Assembly: GCF_000730385.1 (NCBI RefSeq)
Contig: NZ_CP008849.1
Location: forward strand, 1,302,001-1,366,000
Length of the DNA: 64,000 nt
Direction of reading: 5' to 3'
DNA from: Alteromonas australica
Lineage (GTDB): Bacteria; Pseudomonadota; Gammaproteobacteria; Enterobacterales; Alteromonadaceae
The notes under the pieces were generated by a model. That model made no database searches. It saw only the letters and a list, made by a program, of their open reading frames with translations, and was not told the DNA's origin. Position numbers and translations under genes: made by a program. Numbering within the stretch: the stretch's first letter is position 1; the number at the start of each line of letters is the position of its first letter. Positions 7,550 to 15,838 of the stretch are shown here, in pieces.

Positions 7550-7960
7550 ATGATAAGACTTTTGTTTTCTCTACTTCTTTTTACTAGTCACCTTTGTGCA
7601 AGCGATGAGCCCCAGAATTTTTGGCGTTTGAATATCTATGATAATAGTGGTCAACTTACCTCTAATGCTGTTATTAATCTTACTAAAACCCCAGCTAATG
7701 CGTGTTTAGATGGCAAATGGTTTCAAGTAAAGGTGCTAGAGTTTGACGCAATGGAAGCTGAAACTTTTCCTTTCACTAACCAACTTTCATATAGATTTGA
7801 TGGCAACAAAATACTTTTAGGTAGAAATAATAGATGCGATTCCTATGCTCAATTAGCAGGAGAACTGAATGGCAATACTATATCTGGTAATTATTTTTCG
7901 TTTGGCTTAGGTTGGTCAAAAGACCTCGGGACATTTAGCATGTCTAAGGTTGATATCTAG
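7550..7960 (+). CDS. Cassette 13: secreted hypothetical protein
   Basis: A 136-residue protein with a signal peptide (MIRLLFSLLLFTSHLCAS, cleavage near residue 18). The mature part is beta-rich with three Cys and no motif I recognise. The ATG at 7550 has AAAGG upstream; a GTG at 7535 in the same frame lies inside the attC core and is less likely. Its attC has lost a base of the recombination core, so this cassette may be locked to the next. Confidence 0.65.
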   Translation: MIRLLFSLLLFTSHLCASDEPQNFWRLNIYDNSGQLTSNAVINLTKTPANACLDGKWFQVKVLEFDAMEAETFPFTNQLSYRFDGNKILLGRNNRCDSYAQLAGELNGNTISGNYFSFGLGWSKDLGTFSMSKVDI

Positions 7961-7962
7961 TC

Positions 7963-8067
7963 GCACCTAACAAATCAAGTAAGCGGGACAATAACACGTG
8001 GGCTCCCGTCACTTCGTTCCGTATATTAGCCCACGTATTATTGCCCCTTATTGGGGGGGGGTATGTG
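7963..8067 (+). repeat. attC site of cassette 13 with damaged core
   Basis: It starts with GCACCTAAC, but the 3' core reads GTATGTG after a run of nine G instead of the expected GTTATGTGCC. The partner end of cassette 14 (GGCACATAAC) shows which T is missing. Confidence 0.75.
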
Positions 8068-8069
8068 CC

Positions 8070-8303
8070 ATGAGTAACAGAAAGTTTAGTCTCCAGTTTA
8101 GAGTCTTACTTATGCTTCTAGTCATTTTAGTAACAATGGTAACCTTATGGAATGCGTACAGTTGGCTTCATGTTGGTAACTTGGTGTGGTGGAAGTATTT
8201 TCAAGTATTTACTGGGCCTTTTGTTATTTATGCTTTCAGTGTGGCGAGTATCACTGGAAATGAGCCAAGTTGGTTATCAAAAAACAAGGAAAGCAAAGTT
8301 TGA
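8070..8303 (+). CDS. Cassette 14: small two-pass membrane protein
   Basis: A 77-residue protein with two hydrophobic segments (about residues 8-27 and 42-60) and a basic end. ATG at 8070 immediately follows the attC core, as in many cassettes; the frame is open further upstream but that part is attC. Family not recognised. Between its stop and the next attC lie about 45 bases with nothing recognisable. Confidence 0.6.
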   Translation: MSNRKFSLQFRVLLMLLVILVTMVTLWNAYSWLHVGNLVWWKYFQVFTGPFVIYAFSVASITGNEPSWLSKNKESKV

Positions 8304-8347
8304 AGGTATTTTATGCTCTTAAATAAACTTAACGCATTAGCGGCAAG

Positions 8348-8456
8348 GGCACATAACAAAAAAATTATGTCGCCCGCAGGCGGGCTGGGACACAAACAGC
8401 CAGACGGCTTCGCCATTATCGCCTGCCTGTTTGTGCCCCATATTTAAGTGTTAGTT
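8348..8456 (+). repeat. attC site of cassette 14
   Basis: It runs from GGCACATAAC to GTTAGTT. Confidence 0.9.
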
Positions 8457-8472
8457 GCTAAAGGAGTTTTGC

Positions 8473-9087
8473 ATGGCAGTCGAATATATTACTGCATTTA
8501 AAGATGTCTGCTTATCAATAGCAGCAATTACGACTGCATTCGTTGCGATTAGTGGTTTAAAAAGCTGGCGAAAAGAACTTCGTGGTAAAGCTGACTTTGA
8601 AGTCGCTAGGGGTTTAATTCGTGCCACTTACAAATTACGTGATGAACTGACTTATAGTCGCTCTCCTTTCACAAGTGCGAATGAATTCCCTGAAGGCTAC
8701 GATCCTTTAAATAAAACACCGGAAAAAGAAGCTGAAGCTTGGGCATATATCTTTACTAATCGTTGGAAACCAATTTCCGATGCTGTTCAAGAATTTGAAG
8801 CTCAAACACTTGAAGCTGAAGCTTTATGGAGTAAAAGCATCAAAGATATAGCGTTTGAACTTAGGCGTTGCTCTCGAACTCTTCGAGTTGCTATGGAAGC
8901 AATGGTTTCTAATACGGCTAGTGATAATGAAGATTTTAAGTCCGACAGTGAATTTGGTGAAAAAATAAAATCAGAAATTTGGCAGGGCTGGGGCGGAAGT
9001 AAAGGTAATGATGAACTTGGTGATAAAATTTTAACCGCTGTAGAAAATATTGAAAAAGAGTTAAGACCACATTTAAAACGCAACTAA
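8473..9087 (+). CDS. Cassette 15: membrane-anchored helical protein
   Basis: A 204-residue protein with one N-terminal hydrophobic segment (about residues 10-29) followed by a charged, mostly helical cytoplasmic domain (RKELRGKADFEVARGLIRATYKLRDEL, then an acidic C-terminal part). ATG at 8473 has AAGGAG six bases upstream. The style, one anchor plus a helical domain, is frequent in cassette and mobile-element proteins of unknown function. No family name is offered. Confidence 0.7.
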   Translation: MAVEYITAFKDVCLSIAAITTAFVAISGLKSWRKELRGKADFEVARGLIRATYKLRDELTYSRSPFTSANEFPEGYDPLNKTPEKEAEAWAYIFTNRWKPISDAVQEFEAQTLEAEALWSKSIKDIAFELRRCSRTLRVAMEAMVSNTASDNEDFKSDSEFGEKIKSEIWQGWGGSKGNDELGDKILTAVENIEKELRPHLKRN

Positions 9088-9181
9088 CAAGGCATTTAAA
9101 CGGAACTAAAACAGTGGGCTACGTTCCGCTTCGCTACACAGTATAACCCACAATTTTAGTCCGCTTAATGCGGCGTTATAC
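9080..9181 (+). repeat. attC site of cassette 15
   Basis: It runs from GCAACTAAC to GTTATAC. Confidence 0.9.
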
Positions 9182-9222
9182 ACCTAATCGTACCATTGTA
9201 TTTTATTCAATCTAGGAGATAT

Positions 9223-10224
9223 ATGGATAAGCGTTATCAAGTTTTTGTAAGTTCTACTTACGCTGATCTTCAAGAAGAAAGGCAAAGTGTTTTGCAGACC
9301 TTAATGGAGATGGATTGTATACCAGCAGGAATGGAATTATTTCCTGCTGCAGACGAGGAACAGTGGGAGTTTATAAAAAGAATAATAGATGATTGTGACT
9401 ATTATTTACTCATCATTGGCGGGCGATATGGATCAACTGCACATGATGGACTCAGTTATACCGAAAAAGAATTTGATTATGCGGTAAGCAAAGGTATTAA
9501 AGTAATTGCCTTATTACATAAATCTCCAGATGACTTACCTCGCTCTAAATCAGAGCTTGAAGAGGAAAATTATCAAAAGTTACAAAATTTTAGAGAAAAA
9601 GTGAGTGATGGACGTTTAGTAAGGTTCTGGAATGATGCTTCTCAATTGCCTGGGGAAGTATCTCTCAGTCTAAATAAGACTATGAGGTTATTCCCTGCAG
9701 TTGGTTGGGTTAGAGGTGATTCTGCAGCCTCCCCTGAATTGCTTCTTGAGATAAACGAGTTACGTAAACGCAATGATGAATTGCAAATACAACTTAATGA
9801 AACTCAAGACTCTCAACCACTAATTCCAAGAGAAGAGCTTGCCGATTGGGATAGTTCTATTGATATAAGTGGAACTTACAGTCTTTATGCAAGGAGAAGG
9901 GGCCAAAATACGCAGTACTGTAATTGGAAAAACACAGTTACATGGAGTGAAATTTTCGGAGCAATTTCTCCATTCTTAGCTGATAAAGCTTTTGATAGTG
10001 ATGTGAATCGGTTTATTGCGGAGCAGTTTAGTAAAGTTGATTGTAATAATGTGAGTTTGTCTGCTCTAGTTATAGAAACTCAGGATTTATATACAATAAG
10101 AATTCAATTTTTAGCTCTAGGGTTGATTGAGATTGATAATGAGCATCCACAAGCTCAATGGTATTTAACTGAGCTAGGAATGCAGACAATGCTTAAATAC
10201 AGAGTTGTCAATAAAGGTGTATAA
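9223..10224 (+). CDS. Cassette 16: DUF4062 domain protein
   Basis: A 333-residue soluble protein. Residues 1-90 are a DUF4062 domain: [37 protein letters not shown] and [10 protein letters not shown] follow the family pattern. DUF4062 is TIR/SEFIR-like in fold and often sits at the N-terminus of bacterial conflict proteins. A coiled segment (about 175-195, [15 protein letters not shown]) links it to a C-terminal helical domain I cannot name. ATG at 9223 follows AGGAG. A defence or signalling role is inference. Confidence 0.8.
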   Translation: MDKRYQVFVSSTYADLQEERQSVLQTLMEMDCIPAGMELFPAADEEQWEFIKRIIDDCDYYLLIIGGRYGSTAHDGLSYTEKEFDYAVSKGIKVIALLHKSPDDLPRSKSELEEENYQKLQNFREKVSDGRLVRFWNDASQLPGEVSLSLNKTMRLFPAVGWVRGDSAASPELLLEINELRKRNDELQIQLNETQDSQPLIPREELADWDSSIDISGTYSLYARRRGQNTQYCNWKNTVTWSEIFGAISPFLADKAFDSDVNRFIAEQFSKVDCNNVSLSALVIETQDLYTIRIQFLALGLIEIDNEHPQAQWYLTELGMQTMLKYRVVNKGV

Positions 10225-10393
10225 CACATATGAGCCTCTGATAAGTCAATAGGTACTAGGGATCTTTTGATCACTTTTTCAAGATCAATCCAAATCTCTG
10301 AGCTAAGCCGTATACTTCATCTGTCATATTGGCTGTTAAGTGATCGCTTACAGCAAACACATATAGAGGCTCTCTTATGTGATCTCATCACAG

Positions 10394-10425
10394 CCTGTTG
10401 TTTCATCATCCCTGATGATAACAGG
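10394..10425. repeat. Hairpin within the long attC region
   Basis: CCTGTT...ATCATC, loop CCT, GATGAT...AACAGG, with a short asymmetric bulge. Not followed by a T run. Confidence 0.6.
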
Positions 10426-10504
10426 GGCACTAGACATTCATCGGTTAACCCAGTGTAACGCAGCTCAGATAAACCTAGGCTCAACCCAGTTTTGCATGCG
10501 GTTG

Positions 10505-10524
10505 TTACTATGCGAGCATAGTAA
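10505..10524. repeat. Perfect 8-bp hairpin within the long attC region
   Basis: TTACTATG, loop CGAG, CATAGTAA. It lies about 150 bp upstream of the KAP NTPase gene. Confidence 0.6.
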
Positions 10525-10677
10525 ACGCATAGAAAAGTTGTAGAAATTATCAACGAAATAGTAGTAAGCTATTGAAATTAATAAGATATGGATATTTTGG
10601 GCAATGACTTTTATCGGTTGTTACAATGAAGTCTGCGAATTAAGCTGTTAGGCTCTCGAACTCTCCAAGGATAGATT

Positions 10678-12864
10678 ATGGAAGATAAAAAAAACTACTC
10701 CTCTGACTCACCAGTAAACGAGAAAAATCAGGACAGATTTTCTCGCTGGAAGTTTTCTGAAAGAATCGCCCAAGTGATATCTAGGCGAAGTGATCCAAGT
10801 AGCATTGTTATTGGGCTTTATGGAATATGGGGCGACGGTAAAACATCTGTACTCAACTTTATCGAAAGATCACTTCAAGCTGATGAAAACGTAATATGTA
10901 TAAAATTCAATCCTTGGCGGTTCGGAACAGAGGATGAATTATTAACTGGATTCTTTTTTGATATAGCTGAAGCACTAGATGCAGAACTTATAAAGACAGG
11001 AGACAAACTTAAGGATTTTCTCAAAAAAGCAGCACCAGGTGCTGGCGCAATTATGGGAGCAAAGGGAGCAGGAGATGCTGTAGGTTCATTTATTTTAGGC
11101 CCAGATATAAATGAGCTAAAGAAGAGAATAGAGCGTGAGTTAGAGTCAGCAAAAAAACGAGTGCTAATTTTAATCGATGATGTAGATAGATTAGAGAAAA
11201 CAGAAATTCACGCTCTATTTAGATTGGTGAAATTAACTGCAGATTTTAAATATACATCTTATATATTAGCGTTTGATAAAGATGTTGTAGCCTCATCTCT
11301 ACAGGATCGCTACTCTAGCTCTGCAGGCGACGCAGGTGAGGCATTCCTAGAGAAGATAATTCAGGTACCGCTGCACTTGCCTACCGTTGAAAAACAAGTA
11401 TTGCGAGAGTTTTGTTTCGAGGGTGTAGATGAAGCAATAAACATTGCAGAAATTTCAATATCACAACAGCAAGTCCAAGAGTTTGTTCGAGACTTTAGTG
11501 GCGCATTTGATGATTGCTTAACCACGCCTAGAAAAGCCAAGCTGTACGGGAACACCTTAATGTTTTCTCTACCGATTCTGCAAGGAGAGGTAAACCCGGT
11601 AGATCTAATGCTTTTAGAGGGAATAAGAGTGTTTTGTCCTTCGCTATATGAAGTGCTTAGAGTAAATAAAGCTTTGTTTACTGGCACTTTTCGAGACAGC
11701 CAATACTCGAATAAGGATAAAGAAAAAGGTCATATCAAAAATTTAATAGACGGTGCACTTAGCTCTGGTAGAAACATTAACAAGGAAGGTTTCATTGATT
11801 TATTGAAAAGCATGTTTCCTAAACTTCAATCTGTTTACGGAAATATGAGCTATGGTTCAGACTGGTATGAAAAATGGAATAAAGGACAGAGAATTTGTTC
11901 TGACAATTATTACTCCAGATACTTTACCTATGCTATCCCAAGAGGTGATATTTCTGATAAAGCAATTCAGGAGTTAACTGATGATAGTGAAAAATGGGAA
12001 AAAACGTTCGATTTCGAAACCAACCCATTGAATCAAGTGTTAAACACTGCAACAGCCGAAACCTTGATTAAGAAGCTGAGACATAAAGCAGGTGAAATAA
12101 GCCCCGATGCTTCAATTGCTTTGGCTGTGGCTCTAGCTCAGAAGTGTGATGAATTTCCTAATCCTGAAGTTTTATATAACTGGTCTGTTCCTTTTTCTCA
12201 AGCGGCCATCCTTGTTAGCGATTTAATACAGAACTTAGATAAAAAAGCTCGAACAGATTTAGCAAAAACCTGTATTGATTCAGCACCTGTACTGGATTTT
12301 AAACTTGAAATATTTAGATGGCTAAAAAGAGAAGAGGAAGACAAGCCTGAAAAAGATGCTTTTTCTGAGTCCTGCATAGATGAAATTGGTAAGCACTTGG
12401 GATGCGTCGTTTCTAAGATACTTGAGGATAATAATGATGTAACCACATTAGCATCCAAGTCCATACCTACAATTTTCTATACATTGAATAAATTTGTTAG
12501 GAGTGACTATGTTAATGAATATGTGGCTAAATCAATATCAATAGAAGCTGAAACGCTTATCAGAATACTTGATTCATATGTTCCAACTGCGTGGGGGATG
12601 GAATCTGGCATCTCTCATAAGTCAGATTTCGAACGGGATCAATACAACAGCTTAACAAGTCAGTTAGACGCCTCAATAATAATGGATGCTATTCAAACCC
12701 ACTTCCCTCAAGCAGTTAATAATTCTGATGATTTTCCAAGGATATACGATGAAGATGCAGAAAAAGGTGATATGTTTTTGAAGCAATTTGTTTGGCTACA
12801 TCAATACGTATTAAATGAATCAGAGAAAAAAGGGGAGTCTGATGAAGGTGAATCACAAGCCTAA
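10678..12864 (+). CDS. Cassette 17: KAP family P-loop NTPase
   Basis: A 728-residue protein, the largest cargo in the array. Walker A is GIWGDGKTS (residues 49-57), the KAP hallmark FNPW is at 77-80, and Walker B is RVLILIDDVDRL (161-172), followed by the sensor-like YILAFDKDVV. A Gly/Ala-rich stretch (114-142) sits where many KAP proteins carry membrane segments, but is weakly hydrophobic. The long C-terminal region is unassigned. KAP NTPases include PifA, the phage-exclusion protein of F plasmid, so a defence role is plausible but inferred. ATG has AAGG seven bases upstream. Confidence 0.9.
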   Translation: MEDKKNYSSDSPVNEKNQDRFSRWKFSERIAQVISRRSDPSSIVIGLYGIWGDGKTSVLNFIERSLQADENVICIKFNPWRFGTEDELLTGFFFDIAEALDAELIKTGDKLKDFLKKAAPGAGAIMGAKGAGDAVGSFILGPDINELKKRIERELESAKKRVLILIDDVDRLEKTEIHALFRLVKLTADFKYTSYILAFDKDVVASSLQDRYSSSAGDAGEAFLEKIIQVPLHLPTVEKQVLREFCFEGVDEAINIAEISISQQQVQEFVRDFSGAFDDCLTTPRKAKLYGNTLMFSLPILQGEVNPVDLMLLEGIRVFCPSLYEVLRVNKALFTGTFRDSQYSNKDKEKGHIKNLIDGALSSGRNINKEGFIDLLKSMFPKLQSVYGNMSYGSDWYEKWNKGQRICSDNYYSRYFTYAIPRGDISDKAIQELTDDSEKWEKTFDFETNPLNQVLNTATAETLIKKLRHKAGEISPDASIALAVALAQKCDEFPNPEVLYNWSVPFSQAAILVSDLIQNLDKKARTDLAKTCIDSAPVLDFKLEIFRWLKREEEDKPEKDAFSESCIDEIGKHLGCVVSKILEDNNDVTTLASKSIPTIFYTLNKFVRSDYVNEYVAKSISIEAETLIRILDSYVPTAWGMESGISHKSDFERDQYNSLTSQLDASIIMDAIQTHFPQAVNNSDDFPRIYDEDAEKGDMFLKQFVWLHQYVLNESEKKGESDEGESQA

Positions 12865-12939
12865 CAAGGCAAATGTTCGGACTTGTAAAAGCTCCGGCTT
12901 CGCCTCCACTTTTACAAGCCGCACATTGCGGCGTTATGT
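12857..12939 (+). repeat. attC site of cassette 17
   Basis: It runs from AAGCCTAAC to GTTATGT; arms ACTTGTAAAAG and CTTTTACAAG. Confidence 0.9.
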
Positions 12940-12954
12940 TCTTAGAGGAAATTT

Positions 12955-13362
12955 ATGGAACTGAAGGATTTTGTTCAAGAAAGTTTGCTTTCCATTATTG
13001 ATGCGGTTCACGACGCTCAAGACAAGGCAATGGAAAAAGGCGCAATAATTAATCCAGGTGGCCTTACAAGAGGAACTCAGAACTTAGAGGCTAACTCTGT
13101 CTGGGATAACACAACTAATAATTATGCGAGAAATGTAAATTTTGACATTGCAATTACTGCAGAGGATCAAGCAAAAGGCGGTGCAAAAATCAAAGTTTTA
13201 TCAGGTTTACTCGGTGGTGATGTTGGCGGAGAGAAATCTTCCAAGAACTCTATAGCAAGCAGAATACAGTTTAATGTGCCTATTTTACTCCCATCAATAA
13301 ACGTCGAAGATGATGAGGCTAGAGCCAAGTCCATTGTTGTAAGCAAGAGAAAACGAACATAA
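12955..13362 (+). CDS. Cassette 18: trypco2-like small protein
   Basis: A 135-residue soluble protein: an N-terminal amphipathic helix (ELKDFVQESLLSIIDAV), a linker with GGL, and a beta-rich half (VNFDIAITAED... GAKIKVLSGLLGG... SRIQFNVPILLPS). This layout resembles trypsin-co-occurring (trypco2) domain proteins known from predicted bacterial conflict systems. The likeness is by eye only. It follows the KAP NTPase cassette directly, though as its own cassette. Confidence 0.65.
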   Translation: MELKDFVQESLLSIIDAVHDAQDKAMEKGAIINPGGLTRGTQNLEANSVWDNTTNNYARNVNFDIAITAEDQAKGGAKIKVLSGLLGGDVGGEKSSKNSIASRIQFNVPILLPSINVEDDEARAKSIVVSKRKRT

Positions 13363-13455
13363 CAAACCAAGTCAGTGGGACACTAACACGTAGGTTCCCG
13401 TTACTTCGTTCCGTATTATAGCCTACTCGTTATGCCCCTGTTTGAGGCGTTATGT
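13355..13455 (+). repeat. attC site of cassette 18
   Basis: It runs from GAACATAAC to GTTATGT. Confidence 0.9.
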
Positions 13456-13485
13456 GTCAATCTCAATCAAACTAAGGAGTATTAA

Positions 13486-13779
13486 ATGGAATTAGAAATA
13501 ACATGGAAACGAGCCACTCGGATTTGGTGGTCATATATTTGGCGGAACATCATAGCAATTATTGGAGCTGTTATTATTGGCGCTATTGCCGGTGGTGTTT
13601 TAGGTTTTATTCTAGGTATGCTTGGTGCCTCTACAGATACGATTAAGTTAATTGTTCAACCCATTGGCTTCTTAATCGGCCTAGGAATTTCAATCATTCC
13701 ATTTAAGCTTATTCTTGGTAAAAACTTTGGTGAGTTCCGCTTGGTTCTAATGAGTACTAGCGAAGAGTCCAACACATAA
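13486..13779 (+). CDS. Cassette 19: two-pass membrane protein
   Basis: A 97-residue protein. After an amphipathic start (WKRATRIWWSYIWR) come two hydrophobic segments (about 20-46 and 53-75), the first Gly-rich (GAIAGGVLGFILGMLG). It ends with a short polar tail. ATG has AAGGAG upstream. Inner-membrane location is likely; function unknown. Confidence 0.7.
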   Translation: MELEITWKRATRIWWSYIWRNIIAIIGAVIIGAIAGGVLGFILGMLGASTDTIKLIVQPIGFLIGLGISIIPFKLILGKNFGEFRLVLMSTSEESNT

Positions 13780-13868
13780 CAAGGGTTTTCAAGGCGGACA
13801 CAAAAAGCTGGCTGTTCGCTTCGCTCAGTATAGCCAGCTTTCTTTAGCCGCTTAAAACAGCGTTATGC
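13772..13868 (+). repeat. attC site of cassette 19
   Basis: It runs from ACACATAAC to GTTATGC; arms AAAAAGCTGGCT and AGCCAGCTTTCTTT. Confidence 0.9.
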
Positions 13869-13883
13869 ACCATGGAGAATTAA

Positions 13884-14288
13884 ATGAACTTAAGCGGTGA
13901 GTGTTTTTGTGGTGAAATTAAATACGAAATAAACGGTAAACTTCTTGATGCTAGATCATGCCACTGTTCTCGCTGTAGGAAAGCTTTTAGTTCTCAAGCA
14001 TCAGCATACGCGCTCGTAGATCCCTCTGAATTTCAATGGGTTTCTGGTGCGGAGTTTTTGACTTCTTATGTTGGTGAACACGGTTTCGGTTTACAGTTTT
14101 GCAAGAAATGTGGTTCTACTTTATGTGGTGTTTACCAAGATGAAGTTCACGGAGTAACGTTGGGTTGTCTTAACGAAGACCCAGAAATAGAAATTGGACG
14201 CCACATTTTTGTGGGCTCCAAAGCAAGTTGGGAAGTAATTCCAGAGGGCGTTCCACAATATGAGGAGCATCCACCTGAAAATGCATAA
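13884..14288 (+). CDS. Cassette 20: GFA family zinc protein
   Basis: A 134-residue protein of the GFA (glutathione-dependent formaldehyde-activating enzyme / CENP-V) fold. The zinc ligands are visible: GECFCGEIKYE, CHCSRCRKAF and FCKKCGSTLCG. Family members bind two zinc ions; formaldehyde-glutathione activity is proven for only a few, so the substrate is unknown. ATG at 13884 with GGAG upstream. The frame ends inside attC. Confidence 0.88.
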   Translation: MNLSGECFCGEIKYEINGKLLDARSCHCSRCRKAFSSQASAYALVDPSEFQWVSGAEFLTSYVGEHGFGLQFCKKCGSTLCGVYQDEVHGVTLGCLNEDPEIEIGRHIFVGSKASWEVIPEGVPQYEEHPPENA

Positions 14289-14364
14289 CAAGCACATTAA
14301 AAATCGCCCACAAAAAACGTGAGCTGTACTCGCTACCGCTCGCCTTTTATGCGGGCCGTTAGCC
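14281..14364 (+). repeat. attC site of cassette 20
   Basis: It runs from ATGCATAAC to GTTAGCC. Confidence 0.85.
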
Positions 14365-14376
14365 TCCAAGGAAGTT

Positions 14377-14658
14377 ATGAGTAAACGTCCAAAAATAGGT
14401 GACATAGTTGAGATCCCGTTATCAGAGAATGGAACTGGGTATGCGCAATATACGCATAAACATAAGCAATACGGTGCTTTATTACGCGTCTTTCAAGTTC
14501 GTGAAAAAGTAGATGATCTTGCAGCGTTATTGAATGTGCCCCATCAATTCACGACGTTCTTTCCACTCGGCGCAGCGGTGAATAGAGAAATAGTAAGCAT
14601 TGCTGGTAATTTGCCAGTGCAAGAAAAATTTAAAACGTTTCCTACCTTGTTTGCATGA
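14377..14658 (+). pseudogene. Cassette 21: Imm26-like immunity protein, 3' truncated
   Basis: The 93-residue frame begins like Imm26-type immunity proteins (KIGDIVEIPLSENGTGYAQYTH) and continues through FFPLGAAVNREIVSIAGNLPV. Relatives I know are roughly 150 residues or more. Homology breaks after ...FPT, exactly where the IS110 remnant begins (14647-14652), and the last residues LFA come from the element. Such proteins neutralise polymorphic toxins. The truncation probably inactivates it. Confidence 0.65.
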
Positions 14659-15079
14659 CCAACAATTGATTTCTTCTTGCGACTAAATCACTCATAGCCT
14701 GCATCGCTTCTGGCTTTAGCTAAGAGAGATTGGGTTGAATGGCTTCACCATAATGCGCAATTAATTGCGCATCGAGCTTATCAGTTTTTGCTCGCTGGCC
14801 TAACGCTCCGGCAAAGCGTTTTACGTGGATAGGATTCGCAATAACAAAGGGTAAATTAGCGCTTGCACATGCCATGATAAAAGGCATTTCAAGACGACCA
14901 GTGGCCTCTATAACGATACGACCGGGTGAATATTTCTTGATTGTTTTAACGGCTTCTTTAATGCCTTTTTCATCATTATTGACGGTGAAATATATGTCGA
15001 GTGGACGGATATAAATATCCAACTGAAACTTACCCGTATCAACACCGACGCTAACGTTTTGCTTTGTTTTTGTATTCAT
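14648..15079 (-). pseudogene. Truncated IS110 transposase with a nonsense codon
   Basis: The frame starts at 15079 and shows the DEDD N-terminal domain (VGVDTGKFQLD, VIEATGRLE, RAKTDKLDAQLIAHYG). A TAG stops it at 14720-14722. Reading through in the same frame gives LKPEAMQAMSDLVARRNQ, the typical continuation of IS110 proteins, until homology is lost near 14648. The gene therefore carries both a nonsense mutation and a deletion. Confidence 0.85.
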
Positions 15080-15300
15080 ACTAAGCTAACTCTTGCTTGC
15101 ATAATGCGGTCCGGCGACCGGTGCAATCGAGACCCAGTAGACTATTCGAGTGTGGAGCTTGGAGTCCTTTGTGGTGTTCTTTCTTGTTATCGGTCTCTCA
15201 ACTGAGGAGCCATCGCTCAATCGAACTACCACAAAAGAAAGCTTTAGTTGCTACTAAAGCCTGGGTCTCACTTTACCTCACACTGATTAAAATCAGGATG
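15080..15300 (-). ncRNA. Possible bridge-RNA region of the IS110 remnant
   Basis: IS110-type elements encode their bridge RNA upstream of the transposase. Here GAGACCCAG (15129-15137) pairs with CTGGGTCTC (15261-15269), enclosing TTTGTGGT/ACCACAAA and the hairpin GCTTTAG-TTGCTA-CTAAAGC (15241-15260). RNA limits unknown. Confidence 0.4.
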
Positions 15301-15411
15301 ATTTACATGAGTTATTATCCATACACGCACCTCAACTACGACAATGTTTGTTGTCATGGTTTTGGCAAACAACGCAAAAAGCCATGCCAACACATTGCGT
15401 GTTAGGCGGGC

Positions 15412-15418
15412 GTTATAC
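15412..15418 (+). repeat. attC core left after IS damage (cassette 21)
   Basis: GTTATAC starts cassette 22. No matching GGAGGCTAAC end for cassette 21 is found upstream. Confidence 0.7.
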
Positions 15419-15434
15419 CAAGGAGGGACTCTAC

Positions 15435-15713
15435 GTGACAGAAGAAAATATCAAAAAAATTGTTAAGCGATACAAACTTCTTTCATCATTTTGGCTGTTT
15501 GTTTTTTTAATTATTGTTTTATTGGCTAACTGGGCACTGATAGATTCAAATATTCGTAATCACTCAGAACTAGGTCTTGATTACCATTCAAGTCAGGATG
15601 GCTTTATTTGGGGGGCTATCATTGTTGGCTTAAATGTAGTTTTGCAGTTATTTTTCTACTCTCTAGAAAAAATCCTGCTCTTTTTGCAACAAGAAAGCAG
15701 TTCTTCGAATTAA
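15435..15713 (+). CDS. Cassette 22: two-pass membrane protein
   Basis: A 92-residue protein with hydrophobic segments at about residues 17-37 and 58-80 and a Ser-rich end. I chose GTG at 15435 because AGGAGG lies eight bases upstream and the attC core lies just before; the longer frame from 15348 runs through attC. Family unknown. Confidence 0.7.
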   Translation: MTEENIKKIVKRYKLLSSFWLFVFLIIVLLANWALIDSNIRNHSELGLDYHSSQDGFIWGAIIVGLNVVLQLFFYSLEKILLFLQQESSSSN

Positions 15714-15716
15714 GTT

Positions 15717-15826
15717 GTGTATAACAAAAAATGAAGTTCGCCCGCTGTGCGGGCTGGGACGCGTACACGCGGGGTGGCTTCGCCATTATGTCCCACGCAT
15801 CTGCGCCCCTTAGCTTAAAGTTATGC
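15717..15826 (+). repeat. attC site of cassette 22
   Basis: It runs from GTGTATAAC to GTTATGC with the common GCGGGG(T)GGCTTCGCC arm. Confidence 0.9.
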
Positions 15827-15838
15827 ACCGACGGAACA

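Larger units (their letters stand above)
10216..10653 (+). repeat. Abnormally long attC region of cassette 16
   Basis: GGTGTATAAC (10216) is the correct partner of GTTATACACC at 9175, and the next core GTTAGGC lies only at 10647. The 438 bp between are far more than the usual 70 to 120. No ORF is credible. The stretch holds an inverted repeat, CACATATGAGCCTCT (from 10224) against AGAGGCTCTCTTATGTG (to 10381), and two hairpins listed separately, so an insertion or a degraded second cassette is likely. Confidence 0.6.
14648..15300 (-). mobile_element. Remnant of an IS110-type insertion sequence
   Basis: It contains the N-terminal part of an IS110 transposase and its long upstream non-coding end. 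The 3' two-thirds of the gene and the right end are missing. The left limit is the junction with the Imm26-like gene; the right limit (about 15300) is estimated. The attC of cassette 21 lost its first half in the same event. Confidence 0.7.

Noticed and set aside
7998-8069. Longer N-terminus for the cassette 14 protein
   Set aside because: These codons are attC sequence; ATG 8070 follows the core directly.
10267-10458. A 63-residue frame in the long attC interval
   Set aside because: It lies over hairpins and an inverted repeat, with no ribosome site or family likeness.
10741-10756. TCTCGCTGGAAGTT in the KAP gene equals the right flank of the IS1111 element
   Set aside because: It is in frame in a conserved-looking coding region (FSRWKF) with no attC or IS nearby, so I take it as chance.
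15097-15405. A 102-residue + frame opposite the IS110 end
   Set aside because: It lies in the non-coding end of the IS and in attC; composition is not protein-like.
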